A DNA stretch of 64,000 bases from Diorhabda sublineata (taxonomy: Eukaryota > Arthropoda > Insecta > Coleoptera > Chrysomelidae): NCBI RefSeq assembly GCF_026230105.1, contig NC_079476.1, positions 13,530,709 to 13,594,708 on the forward strand. The letters are read 5' to 3'. Of this stretch, positions 55,081 to 64,000 are shown in pieces. The translations under genes and the position numbers were made by a program. A model generated the notes under the pieces. The model saw only the letters and a list, made by a program, of their open reading frames with translations, did not search any database and was not told where the DNA came from. Within the stretch, counting starts at the first letter, position 1; each line of letters starts with the position of its first letter.

Positions 55081-56500
55081 CCATGAGATGATGATAATAG
55101 TAGGACAACTTATAGTGGGGGTCTATGCAGGCTCGGGTGGAAAAAAACCAGAACATGGAGGGGTCAGAGTCAAAACTGTAGAAATTAAAAGGATGGGCAT
55201 AGAACATGGCATTTTAAGATTGTATAGAAAATACCACAATAAATCTTTCAAGGTTGCAGTGTTAGAGGTCTTACATTATCAATACCTTCTTTACACAATC
55301 ATATCAATATAGTTTCTTCAGGTTTTGAGTAAATTGAATATTGTATGTATGAAAAAGTCAAGCTGTCTGGGAACTTCAAAAATACTGTCCAATTATTTCA
55401 AAACAAATAAAAAAGTTCAAGATTCAAAATAAAGGATAGCTTACTATATCCGTTGAGATTATGTCATCATAATCCTCATATCGAAAACTATATCATCCAT
55501 TTAGTTTTAGGGATGGAAAATTCAGGTCTTGCCTAAAATATTGTGTATAACTTAAATCCCTCTAAGATCTTATATGACCTATATACAGTCTAATATTTTT
55601 GTGTTTACATATTGTGCAAAGCTGAACATTTAAGAGAAAATTGTTAAATACAACTGTATTTCAAATATTCTTATTATATCAATAAAAAAAGGTGATTTCT
55701 CGAATTTTTGTTACTATTTTTTGTTTATGCATTTAAAAAGATATCGGAAAATAATTGACAGTTATTCATTTTATTTTTATTTTCGTTAATATAATGTAAT
55801 CTACATATCCACCTGACGTTTTGGTGTCACACATTCATTACAAATTTTGATTCTTATTAACTTTGCAAATTAACTTGGTTTCTTTTTATAGTTTATGTAC
55901 AGTAATAGTGGACTTACATTTTTGAACGTATTGGACAACTTTCTAAGGTCCAGTCCACTCATATGACTGCCGTTTCGATTCAATGATTGAGATACAAATT
56001 TGTTATTTGCTGTTTGAAAGATGGTGATACAACAGATAAATATAAACATGAGATTTGTGGTAACCCCCACTCATCAGATTAGGTACTTATTGATTGATGG
56101 TATATATGAAATAATAAACTTTGGAAACTACTGAATACTAGAGGACATAAAGAACATGTGAAAACCATTATAGAACAGTGAAAAACTATTATATACTAAG
56201 TAATATAAAAAAATTATTATCCATTAAAACTTTTATAATCAATTCAATAATTACTACAAAATTATTTCAGTATCATTTATGTATTATTTTGGTTTTCTAA
56301 TGAGTTACAGGTTAAATAAATATAATAAATAATGAAAATCTCATTTTTTGATAATTTTCAAAGTTTTTATTACATTTTCTATTTGAAACAAATATTCAAC
56401 TTATACTCACTAGATGTTATGAGGATTATAGTTAAATTACTGGGTCATATGAGAATAATTATCATATTAGCAGCTTGATGGTTACAAAACAAACACTTCA
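55081..56500. other. Intronic AT-rich DNA, nothing recognised
   Basis: An open frame at 55088-55312 (MMIIVGQLIVGVYAGSGGKK) has no recognised domain and is not called. Confidence 0.45.
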
Positions 56501-56509
56501 ACCTAACAA

Positions 56510-56805
56510 AAAGGTGACATAAAATTAAAATTTATCTCCTTCAAACTACTGCCTTTGCTTGGCAATGTATTCCAAAATTTAATTAATTAGAATCAATTCT
56601 AAGAGGTTTCTTTCGGAATGGCTTTTATTTGTTCTGTCATAACCTTCCTACTCTCGAAATTTTTCTCTTGTAGTACATTTTTTATTTTCGTAAATAACCA
56701 GAAGTGGCATGGTATTAATTCTGGGAATAAGTAGTTGAAGTGCATTGCCATGATAAGGAAGAAAACCGTTGGTTCATGGTACAAATCTTTTATCTGCACA
56801 TGGTT
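56510..56805 (-). pseudogene. Mariner (SETMAR-like) transposase C-terminal fragment
   Basis: The minus-strand frame reads PELIPCHFWLFTKIKNVLQE, KNFESRKVMTEQIKAIPKET, then a decayed FEGDKF-like end near 56540. This is the DLAPCDFWLFxKxKxxLxxxxFxSxxE end of a mariner; the third catalytic aspartate is changed (PCHFW for PCDFW). Confidence 0.75.
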
Positions 56806-56809
56806 TCAA

Positions 56810-57800
56810 ATAGTTGTAGTCTGATTAAACATATAAGTTCCACGTTCCACTTTTTCCATATATTTTTCAGGTCGAATGGGGTCTCGACGTTTGAATCACT
56901 CATATTAGAGATATAGTGTATGCATAGTAATAGACCTATGGTTTCGTGAACATGGTCAAACGCAAAACTTTGATATTTTTGTCATATCCTATCACAAAAT
57001 TATTTCTTCCAGCTGCAATCCTGCAATACTCCTAATGTCACTGATTAATGATTATAAATAAATTAGAACATTACTTGTTTTCGCAATAATTTACACGTTT
57101 CTGTATAATTTGAAGCATCATCATCATTCCATTCAATCTCTTCGATTATGGCTAGCACTTTGGGCGCCTTCATATTCCTTTTTTGAGGTGGATTACTCCC
57201 CATGGATGACGGTAGTTTTCACATTTCTCTATTTCAAGTATTTATTATATTTTCCTTATACTGATATTTTTCCACCAGGCACAAATTTTATTTCATAAGT
57301 TTCAATCCTTATCAATATGTTGTCTGGTATAAGTCTATTATTTTGGCTGATATCATGAAAATTCTTTTTTTTTTTAAAAAACTGATGAGTTGTTTTGCGG
57401 TTACATCTTTTTTTAAATTGCATATAGATCTCATTATACCATGTTCGGGTTAATTGTATTATTACTGTCCTCACCATGATTGTCTTATCTTTTTTGAGTA
57501 GTAAATACATCTTACAATTATTTAATACAATATTTATTCTTGTCGGTATGATCAATTCAATAGTTTCATATTACTTTTTAAAAAATAAAGGAGAATTCAT
57601 GTAAGGGTTAGGGTCTCATATTTATTAAACATAATGGATATTTTCTGCTAATTTACGAATCCGGAATTTTTGTTGTCATGGTCTAAAAGGAAGTAAAAAT
57701 CTGTATGGGAGAAAAGACAGGCTATGCAGGCAATATTTAATGTTCTGTTATAAATATCATAAATCTTTTATGACGTCTAAAAAAAAAAGAAAGTAATATT
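56810..57800. other. Intronic AT-rich DNA, nothing recognised
   Basis: A 99-codon minus-strand frame (57256-57555) is lysine- and isoleucine-rich and looks like chance. Confidence 0.45.
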
Positions 57801-57810
57801 TCTCAATGTA

Positions 57811-58611
57811 CGAGGCATATTTTTTAAGTAAGTACCGTTTTGGAATTAAAAAAAGAAGTGCAAAAATATCGCAATACTTTTATTTTTACATGAAAGCCTG
57901 TACCTTAATCTACTTTTCTACAAATTTCCGTGAATATGGAGGCACTTGTCATAACATGGCACCAGTTTTTGAATACCCTTGATGTTTCTTCAAGTGCAGG
58001 AACAAATGGTAGTCGCTGGGCTGTAGGGAGGATGATCTAGAGTTTCCCATTGAAAAGATTTGATGAAATCTTTGGTCCGATTAGCCACATGTGGACGGTC
58101 ATTGTCATGCAGTAAAACGATACCTTTACTCAACTTGCCACGTCTTTTATTCTGGATTGCACGACGCAGATTGTTCAATGTCTCACAATAAGACGCTGCA
58201 ATGATTGTCTCATTACGAGGCCGAAACTCCACTAGCAATACTCCTTTTCTTTCCCAAAAAACTGTGTACTTGATTTTCCGGACAGAAATTGTTTGCTCAA
58301 ACTCCACTTTTTTGGGTGATGATCACTCATAATGTTTTGTACGTAAACATCACAGATCTCACGATGAATATCGATCGGTTCTACGACTTTAGCACTAAGA
58401 AATCGTATAACAGCCCATACTTCGGCGGGACTCACGAGTGTTGGAGGCATCTTAAACACTCAGTAAACAACGTACACAATGAAGAATCAGACTGTAATGG
58501 CGTCAGTGCGTAGACAAGTGATGTAGGTAACCAGCGCGCATGTGCGGAACGCTGACTTTGGGGTTGCGGCGGCGGAATCGCAAAACGTACTTACTTAAAA
58601 AATATGGCTCG
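57811..58611 (-). mobile_element. Internally deleted mariner, family 2, copy 2
   Basis: 801 bp with inverted ends CGAGGCATATTTTTTAAGTA and, from the right, CGAGCCATATTTTTTAAGTA; TA outside each (57809-57810, 58612-58613). The minus-strand transposase starts MPPTLVSPAEVWAVIRFLSA near 58459, runs through VVEPIDIHREICDVYVQNIM, is deleted in the middle, then continues GVLLVEFRPRNETIIAASYC and GIVLLHDNDRPHVANRTKDF (second aspartate) to HPPYSPATTI. There the third-aspartate motif is deleted, before a decayed C-terminus. It keeps more of the middle than copy 1. Confidence 0.9.
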
Positions 58612-58699
58612 TAATTAAAAAACTTATTGTCATCTGCACATAGTGTGCCTCGTACATAAACCTTCAATGCTTTGTACTCGCCGAATCCGTTTGCCAATA

Positions 58700-59414
58700 T
58701 GTAATTTTATATTATAACTACAACTATACCAAAAACGTAATGCGGCTTCTTGATATGTCTTAAAATATTTCCTATAATAATGTGCAACAGTTTCGAAAAA
58801 AATGTTTCATCTATATAAAATTTGAAATTGGCAATCTGATTGTGACAATACCAAGCATTGGAGGTTTTAGTCTAGTCTACAAGTTCAAATAGGTGTTAAT
58901 TCGACCTACTATAACTAAAATTGAGGATTACCTCAATCTATTAGGAATGATGCCTAGATTATTGCACGTATTGATCCATAAAAATTTCGAAAGTTAACAC
59001 AAATAACCACCTTCAAAAAATAGTGTTTTTCGCTTATAGCTTGTAACGTATAACTATTTTATATATATATAACATCCTTGAGAAGGAAAAATTTACTTAA
59101 AAAAGGTGTGGATACCCGAAGCTGTACCTCCATTATTTATAATTTTATTTTAAAGTTGAAAATAGCCCTTCTAAAACTATTTGGTATAATTTGAAGACTT
59201 TAGAGAATTTATTTCTATCAGAATGTTTCATTCAAGTCAATTTTTCAACAAACTAGACGATTATTGATTAACAAAATTTTCTCAAACTTTATTGATTTAT
59301 ACTAAAAGAATGTTCAAATAATTGTCCTACAATTTTTTCGCTTTGTGGAGCTCTTCTTATATACATACAAAAAAAGATTGTAGTAGATATGTTTTAAAAA
59401 TATAAATACCTTGT

Positions 59415-59469
<55 letters not shown>

Positions 59470-60070
59470 AAATATTAATACAATATTAAATAATAATATA
59501 ATTGATAAATAAATGAATGCAAAATTATTCTTTTTATTAATTTTATTAAATGAATGTTTTTTATCAACATAAAAAGGATGATTTAATGAAAAATTAAGAA
59601 AAAAAATCTATAACATCATTGTGTTTTTCTACTTTAAAATTTATTAGAACCAAAGTATTTACTTTTTATAAACTTTTATGGTGTAATCTTGTTTTGTATG
59701 TGTATAAGAAGGGCACTATGAAGGAGAAAAATTTCACAGTTAGTTGAACATCCTTTTATTACTGTTCTTAGAATTAAAAAAAAATTAATTTTCTCTTTTT
59801 AAGCGACATGGTGGTTTATAAATAGTTTGTTTTGATTTTGTTCCCCTAGATTGAAAACACGTTTCTAACATTTTTTTTATTCATCGTTTAATTTCTTATT
59901 ATTTATCTTGAAAAAATCAATAAAACCATCTGTAATTTTTAAAAATTATTTCGCAATTCAAGTAATTTTCAGTTTCAATTTGCTTCTTTTAATCACAAAA
60001 GATTTCACAATTTTATTGAAAAGAGTTCTGACGTTCGCTTTGCTCACTTTTTGTTTCAATGTTTTTGCCT
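58700..60070. other. Intronic AT-rich DNA with microsatellite
   Basis: Holds the (TA)n run at 59415-59467; otherwise nothing recognised. An isoleucine/phenylalanine-rich frame at 59908-60183 looks like chance and overlaps the Tc1 end. Confidence 0.5.
59415..59467. repeat. (TA)n microsatellite, about 50 bp
   Basis: Uninterrupted TA dinucleotides. Confidence 0.96.
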
Positions 60071-60077
60071 TCAGAAC

Positions 60078-60895
60078 TACACTACAGATTAAAAGTATTT
60101 GCCCATCCTATAGTTGTACACTACAAATAAAAACATTTAAAAGAACATATATAGATAATAATATAGTAATAATAAAACTATAGACAACAACAAAACAACA
60201 ACAAAATCACAACTTCCAGTACATTCTTCCTTTGCAATTCTTCTAAATACTTTTTGCACAGCTTCGAGAAATGCTGGGGATTTCCTGCCTCCAGTCGTTT
60301 TTCCTTCAAAACATCCTCAATCCATCACCGAACTTCCGCGCCGTATTTTATAGTCGAGATCACACTCTTCTCTTAAATCCAAATACCTCAAATTTTGACT
60401 CTTCACCTCATAAAACTCTGTCATTCTTCGTGCGTCCATTTTTATGAGCGCACAGTAACCTCGTGATTTTATTTCAAAAGAGAATTCTTCACTGCCACCT
60501 TTCCAAAAATTCCAGCTTCTCTCAATCTCCTTTTCACTGTAGAAGTACTCGAAGGCAAATCCCTAGATTCATTGATCTGAACTTCTGGGCCCGTGAGTCG
60601 TTGATCAATACAATACGTTTATCTTCACCGGTTGTGGTTTTTCGAGGTCTCCCTGAACGTGTTTTATAGCGAAAGCTCCTGGTGGAAGCAAATTTTTACA
60701 CGTTATAGTTTACGGTACGTCGAGGTATTTTTAATACGGCGACAATGGTAGGGTCACTAAACTATCCATCATGGTTTGTTAGACACCGTTTCGACCTTCG
60801 CTGGACAATATGAAAGAGAAATTCGTTAAAGTGTATTATTTTCAAATTAAATGAATGAATTATGAGATAGGCAAAAACTTTTGACCGGTATTGTA
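60078..60895 (-). mobile_element. Tc1-like transposon relic with TA duplication and inverted ends
   Basis: Element 60080-60893 with TA outside. The left end CACTACAGATTAAAAGTATT and the right end, reverse-complemented, CAATACCGGTCAAAAGTTTT agree at most positions and continue alike (TGCCCATCC / TGCCTATCTC). The minus strand keeps RSGRPRKTTTGEDKRIVLIN (N-terminal GRPRKTT motif), SSTSTVKRRLREAGIFGKVA in another frame, EESKFEVFGFKRRV (first DDE residue D changed to E) and EDVLKEKRLEAGNPQHFSKL near the C-terminus. The central catalytic part is deleted and stops are frequent. Confidence 0.8.
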
Positions 60896-60899
60896 AGTA

Positions 60900-62110
60900 T
60901 AACGGTTTTATAAAACTCAAATGTGATAGACCGACAAACTTTCCACATTATTCATTACAGTTTAAAATGCTAACTTTCGATATTTAAAATTTATTTCAAT
61001 TAGATACTTTTTGCACCAAATTAATTGTGAGGAAGCTTTGAATATTAAATTATTAAGCTGCAGAAGGCCATGCATAAATATTCACATCAATTCGACCATC
61101 GGAATTAATTCAAATTACATTGTCAAATTATAAGCCAAATAAACATATACGAAAATGAATTAATCCTGATTGCTGGAAAAAACAACGTCATTGTTCTGAA
61201 ATTTCACTGAATTAACGTTGTTTGTTTCTCTTTTCATTATTATGGGGCATCCAGGATGTTTATCATTACTTGAGTGTACGTATGTGCGTAAGAAAAGGAT
61301 ATACTTAATGTATTTAAGTTTGAATTTACTCATGTCTACTGTTAGTGGAAAAGACCAATTAATCAACTATGTACACTCTGAATTTTAAGTATTCAATTAT
61401 CTCAGAACGACTTACTAGTCCAATCATTTAAGGTAGTTCACCTAGAAAAATTGAGATACCCAGCTATAAAGTCGTTTAAATTTGTCCATTTGACATCTTA
61501 AAACTACTCTCAACTCACATATAATTCGATGTGAGCAACTTTAAAAATCGGGGGCCAAAAGTAAAAAAAATCGATTTTTTGCACATTTTTTGCAAATAAC
61601 TCGATTCCTATGGGTTTTACTCTATAATCAATATTCTAGGCTCTAGAATATCTAGAATCTAGAGCATTAAATTCTCTACAACTTTTGTTTCAAAAATTTT
61701 TTCATACTGTGAATCGTTTCTGAGATAAAGGGTAGAGCGCGCGCGGTTAGAATCCCGGTAGTCCCGATCAAAATAATCTCTTATAAAGTTTATAAATTAT
61801 TGCTAAATATATAATTATAAATAATTTTCATTTTTTATTAACAATTACATTATATTTAAATATTTTTTTCACTTCTCTATGAATTCAAAAATACTTGTGA
61901 AGTTTCAAAAATTCCTAAAACAATTTTTTGTAACTTGTTAAATTAGTAAGTTACTGAATTTAAATATTTCGTCACAAGTGGACAACTTCCCAATGCTAGA
62001 TGCAATTATTGTGGCAGGCTTTTTTGCGGCCACTGATTTTTATATTGCAGAATTTATAAATGTGCGTAAAAGTCGTGAATTTATCTCGTTAACACTTTAA
62101 GCTATTGATC
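60900..62110. other. Intronic DNA with a possible repeat at 61550-61770
   Basis: The stretch 61550-61770 (GGGGGCCAAAAGT, AACTCGATTCCTATGGGTTT, CTCTACAACTTTTGTTTC, GAGCGCGCGCGG) has the look of an interspersed insect repeat, with a small CTAGA-rich palindrome near 61640-61670. No coding sense. Confidence 0.4.
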
Positions 62111-62117
62111 TTTTGTG

Positions 62118-62700
62118 TATCTGTTTACCAGTCAAGTAGCAACGACTTTGCAAATAAGTTAACTGTCTGGGAGCTAAGCGGTTTACGTCTTCTGGGTGTA
62201 AGAAGCTTGAAAATAACTACGTTTGTTGTTTGTGGACTGCCTCGCGCTCACAGGGGTGTTTTATTTGTTTCCTTGCAGAAACGACAAGAGCTGTTGGAAG
62301 TTTCTTGATGTTCTTCAGGTATAATTTGTCAGATATATTCCAGTGACTCTTTTTAGCTCATCTTTGTTTAATGAAAGGGCCTCTGGGATTATTTGGTAGA
62401 ATAAGAAAGAAATTTCGCCATACCTGGGCTCATACTCAATTTTTCTGATTTCTTCTCGTTTTCCCACTTTTTTCTGACCTTTATTTCATAGCTTTCTAGA
62501 AAACCTATAAAATATTGTGAGCTATGCAAGGAATTGTCCCGCCTTTCTTCGCCATGTGATGAAACTGATTACCGTGCACTCCGTTGTGGTCGGTAACCAC
62601 ATTAGAGTAACTTTGTTGTTTACTCCTAGCGAGATCAAAGATTATGTGTATTACCATACTAGGTTCCACTCAAATTTAATAATAATCAATTGCTTGGAGG
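62118..62700 (-). mobile_element. LINE relic with RNase H domain, copy 2
   Basis: Matches 16765-17330 over its length in the same orientation (shared blocks such as GTTTACCAGTCA, AACTGTCTGGGAGCTA, TCTTTGGTAGAATAAGAAA in varied form). The minus strand keeps VTDHNGVHGN for the RNase H VPGHxGVxGN motif, then KKGGTIPCIA. More decayed than copy 1. Confidence 0.75.
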
Positions 62701-62729
62701 ACTATTCTGCTAACTGGAACTAAATTCTT

Positions 62730-63345
62730 TTTAAAATACTTGTAAAAGTATATACTATTTGTTATGTACGTTGTTCTTTTTTTATTTATTTTGAAATTAT
62801 GATATTTATGTTACTGATGTTGATTTTTCATTTCTTTATTTTAATAATATTTATTATAAAGCTGTTTTCTCCATTTTTTATTGCTGTAGGGAAATATCAA
62901 TACATTGCGATTTACTATACACCACTTATAAGTTTTGAAATAAATTTTATATCACTAAATAAACAGTGAAGAGTACCGTTAACTATTTACAAGCTTACTA
63001 TGTACTGTCGTCAGTACACCGCCATATTGGTAATGTGCGCTTTAGTTAAAATTTTAAACTGGGTTTTAAATGTTATAATAATATAAAAACTTATTATAAT
63101 AATTTTCCGTGTCAAATAGAAGGTAAATATATCATTCAAATCACTTTTTGAAAATGTTTCTTCTACCCTATTAACGTAGGATTGGAAATTATTTGAAAAA
63201 ACTTCGCAATAGAATTATTTCTTCACATTGTGCGATCAAGTGGTCACTCAGATGGACAGATTTATTCGCAAGTGATTTTTTTCTTTAGATATATTTAAAA
63301 CAAAATGTTTAAATTTCTTTAATTTTTTATTTCTTAGACCTTTTG
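62730..63345. other. Intronic AT-rich DNA, nothing recognised
   Basis: No supportable feature. Confidence 0.5.
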
Positions 63346-63349
63346 ATAA

Positions 63350-63542
63350 TTTATGCTTCTAAACGTTCTTGATTTTAGGTCTATTCCGTTTTAAATTTAG
63401 TTTTTTTTTAATAATTTTTGAAAGACAGATAAAAATTGACTTTTCGACTTATTTCAGTCTTTATCAAAAGATTTTATATTAAAAAATAATCTAATTTTAA
63501 AACAGAAGAGACCTAAAATCAAGAACATTTAGAAGCATAAAA
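63350..63542. repeat. Long inverted repeat, arms about 60 bp
   Basis: The left arm (63350-63411) begins TTTATGCTTCTAAACGTTCT; the right arm (63481-63542), reverse-complemented, begins TTTATGCTTCTAAATGTTCT and continues alike (TGATTTTAGGTCT, GTTTTAAA). About 70 bases lie between, including GACTTTTCGACTTATTTCAG. Probably a foldback element or terminal repeats of a retroelement. Confidence 0.75.
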
Positions 63543-63711
63543 TGTTTATCGATATAGCTTTCCATACAGAGCCTCAAATTTCAACGGGTCAATGTACAAA
63601 TAATACAACTCCATTATTTTTGGAAATTATGTTTCGTCAATTTTTAGTATATACTATGTAATTCAAAGAATGATAACAAAATTTCTTCTAGTTTGATTCT
63701 GTTGCTAAAGG

Positions 63712-64000
63712 CCGCTTGACATAATGCAATACAAAGTGCAAGAAATTGCATGCAAGTATATTGCCATTGTATCATGGCTTTCACTAACTAAAATTCCATA
63801 AATAAAAGTAAACAAATTCTTAACCTCAAATTTTATCTAATATTTTGTGCCTAGTTTAACAATGAAAATAACGAAGCTAAGTTTTACGAAAGTCGGCTGA
63901 TCTGTTGTTAAGCCAAAATTGACTAGATTTCTCCCTAGAATTGCAACTTTCACGCAATAAAAATGGCACAAAACCGATAATGTCGAAATCTTGCATACTT
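63712..64000. repeat. Interspersed repeat, related to 7508-7560
   Basis: CTAGAATTGCAAC..CGCAATAAAAATGG at 63938-63974 matches 7508-7545. The left part (GGCCGCTTGACATAATGCAA) may be its other end, echoing GGACGCTTAGCATGCAGCAA read in reverse complement near 8890. Family unknown. Confidence 0.45.

Noticed and set aside
57256..57555. 99-codon minus-strand frame as a gene
   Set aside because: Lys/Ile/Asn-rich with homopolymer runs, no motif, no splice context; lies within the HMG-CoA synthase intron.
59908..60183. 91-codon frame rich in Phe, Leu and Ile as a membrane protein
   Set aside because: Composition is that of random AT-rich DNA, and the frame overlaps the left end of the Tc1 relic.
1..64000. 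tRNA, rRNA, CRISPR or operon-type features
   Set aside because: No cloverleaf with a T-arm GTTCRAATC box, no rRNA core and no regularly spaced direct repeats were seen; the window is nuclear eukaryotic DNA.

Overview
The window is a strongly AT-rich piece of an animal nuclear genome, almost certainly an insect. Reasons: genes split by canonical GT/AG introns, from about 50 bp to over 10 kb; a crowd of insect-style transposon relics (mariner, Tc1, piggyBac, hAT, DUF4817-type transposases, LINEs, BEL/Pao, Penelope-like); and one short (TTAGG)3 run. A beetle is plausible but cannot be shown from the sequence.

Three host genes could be assembled by joining exons with matching intron phases. (1) A five-exon, 271-residue short-chain dehydrogenase of the 15-hydroxyprostaglandin-dehydrogenase-like type on the minus strand (26952-37272). 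(2) An eight-exon, 520-residue AGGF1 orthologue (OCRE, FHA and G-patch domains) on the minus strand (39223-52495). (3) The first coding exon of HMG-CoA synthase on the plus strand (53085-53509); no later exon was found, so its first intron seems to fill the rest of the window. AGGF1 and HMG-CoA synthase are head to head, with 589 bp between their start codons. The three genes have no evident shared pathway: one is a probable NAD-dependent oxidoreductase, one an RNA-processing/signalling-type scaffold, one the second step of the mevalonate pathway.

Layout. 1-26900: no complete host gene; a transposon graveyard with three orphan exon-like pieces (9122-9251, 25785-25948, and a two-exon fragment at 21336-21941). 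26950-37300: the dehydrogenase, its introns filled with mariner, LINE and Penelope-like debris. 37900-38500: a Tc1-LINE junction. 39200-52500: AGGF1, with LINE, mariner and hAT remnants in its introns. 52500-53084: probable bidirectional promoter. 53085-64000: HMG-CoA synthase exon 1 and a long repeat-rich intron.

Several elements could be delimited to the base by their target-site duplications: a hAT MITE (8-bp duplication), a 1.27-kb mariner (TA), a 1.97-kb piggyBac (TTAA) inserted in a BEL/Pao relic, two internally deleted mariners sharing an identical 36-bp flank, a hAT relic with a 7/8 duplication, and a Tc1 relic (TA). No wholly new biological system was found. The best leads are the shared mariner flank, a 51-bp inverted-repeat hairpin, a hammerhead-like motif in presumed Penelope-like sequence, a CpG-rich foldback, and the orphan exons. 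All calls come from reading translations and motifs by eye; no database search was run.
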